From Candidatus Dormiibacterota bacterium (lineage in GTDB: Bacteria; Chloroflexota; Dormibacteria; Aeolococcales; Aeolococcaceae), in NCBI GenBank assembly GCA_003136295.1, contig PLDZ01000062.1, forward strand, positions 17,528 through 26,538: 9,011 nucleotides of DNA, in the 5' to 3' direction. Numbering within the stretch: the first letter of the stretch is position 1; each line of letters begins with the position of its first letter. This document shows positions 1 through 6,300 of the stretch, in pieces. The position numbers and the translations under genes were made by a program. The notes under the pieces were generated by a model. That model was not told the origin of the DNA. It ran no database searches and saw nothing but the letters and a program-made list of their open reading frames with translations.

Positions 1-3
1 TCG

Positions 4-8
4 AGGAG
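4..8 (+). promoter_or_regulatory. Ribosome binding site of ribE
   Basis: AGGAG lies 8 bases before a GTG at 17 and supports that codon as the ribE start. The window begins only 16 bases upstream, so the operon promoter and any FMN riboswitch cannot be judged. Confidence 0.7.
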
Positions 9-16
9 TAAGCAGA

Positions 17-634
17 GTGTTCAGCGGGATCATCGAAACCCTCGGCACCGTGCGGGCGCAGACGCCCGCACAGCTCGAGGTCGTGCCGGAGACACCGTTG
101 GCGCGCCTCGAGACCGGCGAGAGCATCGCCGTCAACGGCGTCTGTCTCACAGTCTCGTCGGCGTCCGACGACGGCTTCACGGCCGACGTCATGCCGGAGA
201 CCCTGCACCGCACGACGCTGGGTGCACTGACCGACGGCGCGACCGTGAACCTGGAGCGGGCGCTGCGTCTCGGTGACCGGGTCGGCGGCCATATGGTGTC
301 CGGTCATGTCGACGGAACCGGCATCGTCACCGCGCTCCGCGAGGACGCGAACGCCCGCTGGGTGACCATCGCGACGCCCGAGGACCTCATCGATCTCATC
401 GCGGAGAAGGGCTCCATCGCCGTCGATGGCATCAGCCTCACCGTCGTCGACGTGTTCGAAGGCGCGTTTACGGTGTCGCTCATTCCCGTGACCCTCGCCG
501 CCACCGTCGCCGGCGGATGGAGAGTCGCGACCGCGGTCAACCTCGAGGTCGACCTGATCGCACGCTATGTCGCGCGGACGCTCGCGGCACGTGACCGCGG
601 CGCCGTGTTCGCGACTCTCGCGCGCGAGGGATGA
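17..634 (+). CDS. ribE: Riboflavin synthase, alpha chain
   Basis: This enzyme performs the last step of riboflavin synthesis: dismutation of two 6,7-dimethyl-8-ribityllumazine molecules to riboflavin and the pyrimidinedione. It is cytosolic and trimeric in known family members. The 205 residues show the usual tandem of two lumazine-binding barrels. The first has the N-terminal MFSGIIETLG, NGVCLTV (Cys43), MPETLHRTTLG and GGHMVSGHVDG (His97). The second has KGSIAVDGISLTV at about 131-143 and a closing VNLEVDLIARYV at about 174-185. Length is normal for the family. The start is a GTG with AGGAG 8 bases upstream. It is the first of a tight riboflavin gene set, ending 5 bases before the preferred ribBA start. 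The second barrel is less canonical: it reads IPVTLAATVAGG where IP-x-TL-x-x-TTLG is usual. The family call is secure. Confidence 0.96.
   Translation: MFSGIIETLGTVRAQTPAQLEVVPETPLARLETGESIAVNGVCLTVSSASDDGFTADVMPETLHRTTLGALTDGATVNLERALRLGDRVGGHMVSGHVDGTGIVTALREDANARWVTIATPEDLIDLIAEKGSIAVDGISLTVVDVFEGAFTVSLIPVTLAATVAGGWRVATAVNLEVDLIARYVARTLAARDRGAVFATLAREG
626..630 (+). promoter_or_regulatory. Ribosome binding site deciding the ribBA start
   Basis: GAGGG directly abuts the ATG at 631, leaving no room to serve it, but lies 9 bases before the in-frame ATG at 640. This favours 640 as the ribBA start. The motif is within the last codons of ribE. Confidence 0.5.
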
Positions 635-639
635 GCTCG

Positions 640-1863
640 ATGAGCATTGCGAGCGTCGAGGACGCGATCGAGGACATCCGCGCCGGCAAGTTCGTGATCA
701 TCGTCGATGACGAGGACCGCGAGAACGAGGGCGATCTCGCTATCGCTGCGGATCGCATCACCCCCGAGGCGGTCAACTTCATGGCAACGCATGGCCGCGG
801 GCTCATCTGCGTGCCGCTGGAAGGCTGGCGCCTCGACGAGCTCGGCGTCACCGCCATGGTCGACGACAACACGTCTCGGTTCGGCACCGCGTTCACGGTC
901 ACCGTCGAGGCGATCGGCCACGGCGTGACGACCGGCATCAGCGCTTTCGATCGCGCCACAACCATCCGTCTGCTCTGCGACGAGCACGCCAAGCCGAGTG
1001 ACTTTGCAAAGCCGGGTCATACATTTCCGCTGCGTGCAGCGGTGGGCGGCGTGCTCGAACGTGCCGGCCAGACCGAGGCGATCGTCGACCTGTGCAAGCT
1101 CGCCGGGCGCTTTCCCGCCGGCGTCATCTGCGAGGTGATGCGCCACGACGGCCGTATGGCGCGGCGCCCCGACCTCGACGTCTTCGCGGCCGAGCACTCC
1201 ATCAGGATCGTGACCGTCGACGACATCATCGCCTACCGACGGCGCAATGAGCGGCTCGTCGAGCGCGGCGCGAGCACCACACTGCCCACGGAGTACGGCA
1301 CCGTCGTCGCGCACGCCTACGAGGACGTGATCACCCACGCGACCCACGTGGCGCTGGTCTGGGGCGACGTGCGTGGCGACGAGCCCGTGCTGGTGCGTGT
1401 GCACAGCGAATGCCTCACCGGTGACGTCTTCGGCTCACAGCGCTGCGACTGTCAGGCACAGCTGCACAAGGCGATGGCGATGATCGCCGATGCGGGTCGC
1501 GGAGTACTGGTGTACCTGCGCCAGGAGGGCCGCGGGATCGGACTGATGGACAAGCTGCGCGCGTATTCGCTGCAGGATCGCGGCCTCGATACGGTGGAGG
1601 CGAACCTGCGGCTGGGATTGCCTGTTGACAAGCGTGATTACGGGATCGGCACGCAGATCCTCTCCGACATCGGCGTCAAGCGGATGGTCGTGCTGACCAA
1701 CAACCCGAGGAAGTACTACGGCCTGAGCGGCTACGGGCTCGAGGTCACCGACCAGATCCCACTGGTGATCCCGGCGAACGCGCACAACGAGCGCTACCTC
1801 CGCGTCAAGCAGGAGAAGCTCGGCCATAGCCTGGATTTCGATGATGCCGTCGACTCGCTATGA
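640..1863 (+). CDS. ribBA: Bifunctional 3,4-dihydroxy-2-butanone 4-phosphate synthase / GTP cyclohydrolase II
   Basis: The protein supplies both precursors of riboflavin: the N-terminal half converts ribulose 5-phosphate to dihydroxybutanone phosphate, and the C-terminal half opens GTP. Numbered from ATG 640 (407 aa), the first domain (about 1-203) has DDEDRENEGD (23-32), HGVTTG (94-99) and PGHTFPLR (125-132). The second (about 218-395) has the zinc cysteines of SEC...RCDC (C258, C269, C271), RQEGRGIGL, the Tyr of LRAYSLQ (309), VDKRDYG (Arg332) and TNNPRKYYGL. An ATG at 631 would overlap the ribE stop as ATGA but has no usable Shine-Dalgarno, so 640 is preferred; 631 is possible. One oddity is that the metal-ligand His of the usual GHTEA motif (His153 in E. 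coli RibB) is Gln144 here (GQTEA). All other signature residues I could check are present. The gene overlaps ribH by 23 bases. Confidence 0.96.
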   Translation: MSIASVEDAIEDIRAGKFVIIVDDEDRENEGDLAIAADRITPEAVNFMATHGRGLICVPLEGWRLDELGVTAMVDDNTSRFGTAFTVTVEAIGHGVTTGISAFDRATTIRLLCDEHAKPSDFAKPGHTFPLRAAVGGVLERAGQTEAIVDLCKLAGRFPAGVICEVMRHDGRMARRPDLDVFAAEHSIRIVTVDDIIAYRRRNERLVERGASTTLPTEYGTVVAHAYEDVITHATHVALVWGDVRGDEPVLVRVHSECLTGDVFGSQRCDCQAQLHKAMAMIADAGRGVLVYLRQEGRGIGLMDKLRAYSLQDRGLDTVEANLRLGLPVDKRDYGIGTQILSDIGVKRMVVLTNNPRKYYGLSGYGLEVTDQIPLVIPANAHNERYLRVKQEKLGHSLDFDDAVDSL

Positions 1864-2401
1864 CGCCGATGCCGGTTCGGCCGGCGCCCCCATCGAGGGC
1901 GCGCGCGTCCACACGGGCGGGCTCGACGCGACCGGGATGCGCTTCGGCGTCGTGGTCTCGCGCTTCAACGACATCATCTCGACGCGGCTGCTGGACGGTG
2001 CCGTCGAGGCGCTGCGCCACCACGGTGTCGGCCCCGGTGACATCGAGGTGGTGTGGGTCCCCGGCGCGTTCGAGATCCCGATCGCCGCACGGGAGCTGGC
2101 GCAGCTCGGCGGCGTCGACGCGGTGGTCTGCCTCGGCGCCGTGATTCGCGGCGATACCCCGCACTTCGACTACGTCGCCGGCGAGGCATCGCGAGGTGTG
2201 GCATCCGTGCACGCGACGACCGGCGTGCCCGCCACATTCGGCGTGCTGACGTGCGACACCCTGGAGCAGGCACGTGATCGTGCGGGCGGCACGTATGGGA
2301 ACAAGGGTGCTGAGGCCGCGGTCGCGGCGATCGAAATGGCGTCGCTCCTCCGCGACCTGCGCGCCTCAGGCAGCGAATCTGACCACCGCGCCGCATCGTG
2401 A
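1841..2401 (+). CDS. ribH: 6,7-dimethyl-8-ribityllumazine synthase
   Basis: Lumazine synthase condenses dihydroxybutanone phosphate with the ribitylaminopyrimidine to give the substrate of RibE. The 186-residue protein shows the family features in order: GVVVSRFNDIIS (36-47), VPGAFEIP (73-80), CLGAVIRGDTPHFDYVAGEA with the catalytic-type His108, VLTCDT, and GNKGAEAA near the C terminus. The start is uncertain: ATG codons at 1841 and 1844 both lie inside the end of ribBA and have no clear Shine-Dalgarno (the nearest purine run, at 1811-1818, is about 22 bases away), so translation is probably coupled to ribBA. A later ATG at 1937 would remove the first strand region and is unlikely. The N terminus has about 25 residues ahead of the conserved core. 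The stop overlaps the next start as GTGA. Confidence 0.95.
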   Translation: MMPSTRYDADAGSAGAPIEGARVHTGGLDATGMRFGVVVSRFNDIISTRLLDGAVEALRHHGVGPGDIEVVWVPGAFEIPIAARELAQLGGVDAVVCLGAVIRGDTPHFDYVAGEASRGVASVHATTGVPATFGVLTCDTLEQARDRAGGTYGNKGAEAAVAAIEMASLLRDLRASGSESDHRAAS

Positions 2402-3360
2402 GCGCGCCCTTGCGCATCGTCTCGCTGCTGCCCAGTGCCACGGAGATCCTCTTCGCGATCGGAGCCGGTCCCCGCGTCGTCGGTGTGACGCACGAATGTG
2501 ACTACCCACCGCCTGCGCGGCGCCTGCCAAGGGTGACGTCGAACGCCGTCGTCGCCGAGGGCGAGTCGCCCGCGAGCATCGATCGCCACATCCAGGCGGC
2601 CCGACACGCGGGATCGAGCATCTACCGGCTCGACGAGCGCCTGCTGTACGAGCTCAGGCCCGACCTCATCGTCACGCAGGAGCTCTGCGATGTCTGCGCC
2701 GTCGCGTATGGCGAGGTGAAACGCGCCGTGCGTCGCCTTCCCGGCGACGTTCTGGTGCTCTCCCTCGAGCCTCGTTCGCTCGAAGACATCTGCGCATCCG
2801 TCGAGGAGGTTGGGGCCGTGGCGGGTTGCGGCGGCCGTGCGTCCCGCGTGGCCGCGGCGATGCGGCAGCAGATCGCCCAGGTTGCGGCTCTCGACCCACC
2901 GGATCCGAAACCGCGAGTTGCATGCCTCGAATGGACCGATCCGATCATGGTCGGTGGCCACTGGGTGCCGGAGATGGTCGAGCTCGCGGGCGGCATCGAC
3001 CCGCTCGGGATCGCCGGCACACCGTCGCGCTACGCGTCGTGGACCGACATTGCGGCGGCGCGTCCCGAGGTCATGGTGCTCATGCCCTGCGGCCTCGACC
3101 TCGCGCACACCCTCGAGCTTGTACCGAGCGTCGCTGCCCGACCCGGGTTCGACGGCCTCCCGTGCGCCGCCAATGATCGCGTCGTCGCCGTCGACGGATC
3201 AGCGTATTTCAATCGGCCCGGTCCCCGGATCACTCAGGGTCTGTCCATCATGGCAGTGGCGTTGCGCGCTGCAAGCGGTGATGCCGCCCCCGCCGGTGCC
3301 GCTTACTGGAACCAGCCCGCGACGTCAAGGATGGCGTTGATGTCGCCGAGGCCGTTGTAG
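2398..3360 (+). CDS. BtuF-like cobalamin-binding family protein without signal peptide
   Basis: The 320 residues match the substrate-binding-protein fold of the BtuF/FhuD type (COG0614). Specifically they match a subgroup usually annotated as cobalamin-binding protein: IVSLLPSATEILFAIGAG (7-24), VTHECDYP (30-37), a CDVC pair (Cys97, Cys100), CLEWTDP (176-182), GGHWVPEMVELAGG (186-199) and NRPGPR (272-277). There is no signal peptide or lipobox; the conserved core begins at residue 6, so it is predicted cytosolic unless another start exists. Ligand and role are not established by the sequence. The GTG at 2398 overlaps the ribH stop (GTGA) with no Shine-Dalgarno, implying translational coupling with the riboflavin genes. 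The last 25-30 residues look unlike a family C terminus, and the final 58 bases lie antisense to the end of the convergent surface-protein gene. Family assignment is firm, function is not. Confidence 0.85.
   Translation: MSAPLRIVSLLPSATEILFAIGAGPRVVGVTHECDYPPPARRLPRVTSNAVVAEGESPASIDRHIQAARHAGSSIYRLDERLLYELRPDLIVTQELCDVCAVAYGEVKRAVRRLPGDVLVLSLEPRSLEDICASVEEVGAVAGCGGRASRVAAAMRQQIAQVAALDPPDPKPRVACLEWTDPIMVGGHWVPEMVELAGGIDPLGIAGTPSRYASWTDIAAARPEVMVLMPCGLDLAHTLELVPSVAARPGFDGLPCAANDRVVAVDGSAYFNRPGPRITQGLSIMAVALRAASGDAAPAGAAYWNQPATSRMALMSPRPL
3303..3360. other. Tail-to-tail antisense overlap of two genes
   Basis: The BtuF-like gene stops with TAG at 3358-3360 on the + strand, and the large surface-protein gene stops with TAA read from 3305 to 3303 on the - strand. 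They share 58 bases in opposite senses. On the minus strand the overlap encodes the conserved last strand of the third CDTR repeat (LYNGLGDINAILDVAGWFQ); on the plus strand it encodes a nondescript tail. I see no hairpin with a T-run here that would act as a bidirectional terminator. Confidence 0.85.
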
Positions 3361-6300
3361 AGGTAAACGTCACCCTGGGTCGCTCCGGCGGTCTGGCCAA
3401 GCCCGACGATGGCCAGGTTGGCAATCACGTCATGAGCACCGGGGTTGAGGTCGGACGCCACGGGCTGCGGTGCATCGCTGGGGTAGAGCTCGAGATAGGT
3501 CGACTGCGTCCCGTCGATGCCGGTGAGGTTGGCCACCACCGCAGCCGGCTGGGCACCCAGGAACGCCGGCACCGCGACCACCCCGGCGACCTGCACGACC
3601 TCTTTGAAACTCGAGAAGAGCGTCTGGCCGGAGCAGCGCGTTCCCGTGCCACTGCGGGTGTCGCAGATGCGGGCCGGCGGGACGGAGTAGAAGAGAGAGC
3701 CGGCGGTCGCCTCACTCCCGGTGCCGAACCAGCCGCCGACGTCGATGATGAACTCGATGCTGCCGAGGGCGTTGTAGATGCAGACGTCGTTCGCCGGTCC
3801 GAGTGGGGAGATGACGCGGTTCGGCAGGCTGATACCAGCTTTTGGATTGAGTGTCGACGCACCTTGCGCACCGGTCGGGCACTGGTCGCTGGCGTTGGGG
3901 GGTGCCACCGCGAGATATGTCGCCGCAGTTCCCTGAGTCGCGGTCAAGTTGAACACCGCAGCCGCAGCTCCGGTGGCCGGGATGGAACCGGCTCCGCTGA
4001 GCACGACCTTCCGCCAGGTGTTTGCGGGCAGCGGGTTGTTGGTCGTACCGGCGCATTGGGTGTGGTGGTTTGCGCGCGTGTCACACATCCGAACCGGCGC
4101 GATGCTGTGGAATTCGCCTGGCGGTGTCGGTCCTGCGCCAGGCGTCGCAAAGTACCCCTGGATGTCGACGATGGCATCGAGGCTCCCCGCGGCGTTGTAC
4201 AGGGTGATCGCGCCCCCCGAGGTGAGCTGAACAATCGCCAGGTTGGACTGCACCGCACGTGGGTCGAGATTCATGTTCGACGCGACCGGCACTGAGCCGG
4301 CGGGGAAGGCGGTGACGTAGGTTTGGGTGGCGCTGTGATTGATCGCAGTGAGGTTGACGACGACGGCCTGCGCTCCCGATGGCACCATCTGACCCTTCGG
4401 TCCCGCAACGCCGGTCACCTGGACGGTGACCCTCCCCGCAGCGCCGAGGGTCTTCCCCGTGCACTCGTCAGGCGTTCTCGATGCCCGTGTATCGCAGACT
4501 CGGAAGGGCGTCAGCGCGCTGTACGCGCCAGAGGGGACATACGTGTATAGGTCTGCCGCACTGGTACCGCTCGTGCCAATGCTCGTCTGCACGGTGACGT
4601 CAACGGCGCCCGCGGTGCTTGCCGCGGGTGTGTACGCCGTGATCTGACTTGGACCGACGACGGTGAAGCATCCTGCTGCGTTACCTGAGCACGGAAAGGT
4701 GTTACTGGCAGGGACGTCGGTGCTGCCGAAGAAGACGTCGGAGACGGTGATACCGCCGGTGCTGGAGAAGTTGGTTCCAGTGATGGTCAGGACGGCGCCG
4801 CCCTTCTGCGCGCCATATCTCTGCGAGAGGAAGGTCACAGTGGGGAAGGTGGCGCCGTAGAAGTACCTGTCAGACGTGGTCACCGCACTGGTGCCACCGA
4901 CGGTGGTCACGGTGATGTTCTGAGTTCCCGATCCCGCCGGAAAGTCCTCGATGAAGATCTGGGTCGAGGAGTTCACGTTGTAGCAGGGGGCGCTCGGTGC
5001 TCCGGGGCATGGGTGCACGCTGATCGGGGTCGCCCCCACCGATACCGTTGTGGTGGTGAAGTTGCGGTTCGTGCCCGCCGGTTCGAAGCCCGTGCCGGTG
5101 AGGGTCACCGATGTGCCACCGCTGGTCGAGCCGTGATTCGGCGCCACGTGGGTGACCGTGGGAATCGGTGCGTACGCGTAGACGTCGGCTGCGGACGTTG
5201 GGCTCGTACCGCCGGAGGTCGTCACGGTGATATCGACGGTGCCAGCCGGGCCCGGTGGGAAATCCGCGACGGTGATCACCGACACCGAGTTCACCGTGAA
5301 GCACGGCGCGGTTGGCGTCGCACTGCAAGGCGTCGCTGTGATGCTGATCCCGCCGACGGATACGCTGGTCGCGCCCGAGAACAAGGTGCCTGTCAGGGTG
5401 ACCGTATTGGTGCCAGCAACAGGACCGGAATTCGGAGTGACACCGCTCACGGCGGGGATCGGCTCGTACGTGTATTGGTCTGCCGGCTGCGAAATCGGAC
5501 TCGTTCCTTCGGGAGTGGTCACGACGATGTCGACAGCGCCGACTGCATGCGGGGGAATGTCCTGGATCGTGAGCTGAGTTGCGTTGTTAACCGTGAAGCA
5601 CGGGGCGGTCGGTGTCCCGGGGCACGGCGACACCGTGACGTTGTGCGTGCCCACCAGGACGCTGGTTGTGGTGAACTCGCCACCGGACTCGAACGTTGTG
5701 CCCGTGACCACGATCGTGTTCCCGCCCCCCGTGGGGCCGGTCGACGGCGCGACGCTCGTAACGGCCGGGGGTGGCACGTACGTGTACTTATCCGCTCCGC
5801 TCGTAGCACTCGTGCCGCCGACGGCGGTCACAGTGACGTCAACGCTCGCAGCCGTCCCGCCAGGAAAATCCTCGACGGTGATCTGGCTGTCGCTCGCCAC
5901 GCTGAAGCACGGGGAGGTCGGCGTCCCCGAGCACATAGCCGTGATGTTGGTTGCGCCAACAGACACCTGGGTGGCGACAACCCCCGCCGGATCGAATCCC
6001 GTCCCGTTGACAGTGACGGTGTTGCCGCCTACCAGCGGACCGAATGGCGGAGAAACACTCGTGACCGTTGGAGCCGACGCGTAGACGTATTGGTCTGCCG
6101 GAGACGTCGCGCTAGTGCCAGCCGGCGTCTGCACCGTGACGTCGACCGTGGTGGCGGCATGGGCTGGGAAATCCTCGACAGTGATCTGCGTCGACCCGTC
6201 AACCGTGAAGCACGGCGACGTCGGCGACCCAGGGCACGGCGACGCGCTGATGTCCTTGGTACCCACGAACACATCCGTTGCGCCCGTGAAGCCCGTGCCG

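Noticed and set aside
565..1404. 279-codon - strand frame opposite ribE/ribBA
   Set aside because: Lies fully antisense to a well-conserved ribBA; His/Asp/Arg-rich shadow translation without motifs.
2170..3108. 312-codon - strand frame opposite ribH and the BtuF-like gene
   Set aside because: Antisense shadow of two conserved genes; no recognisable domain or ribosome site.
3432..4295. 287-codon + strand frame opposite the CDTR repeats
   Set aside because: Compositional shadow of the repeat-encoding strand; translation is Arg/Gly-rich and featureless.
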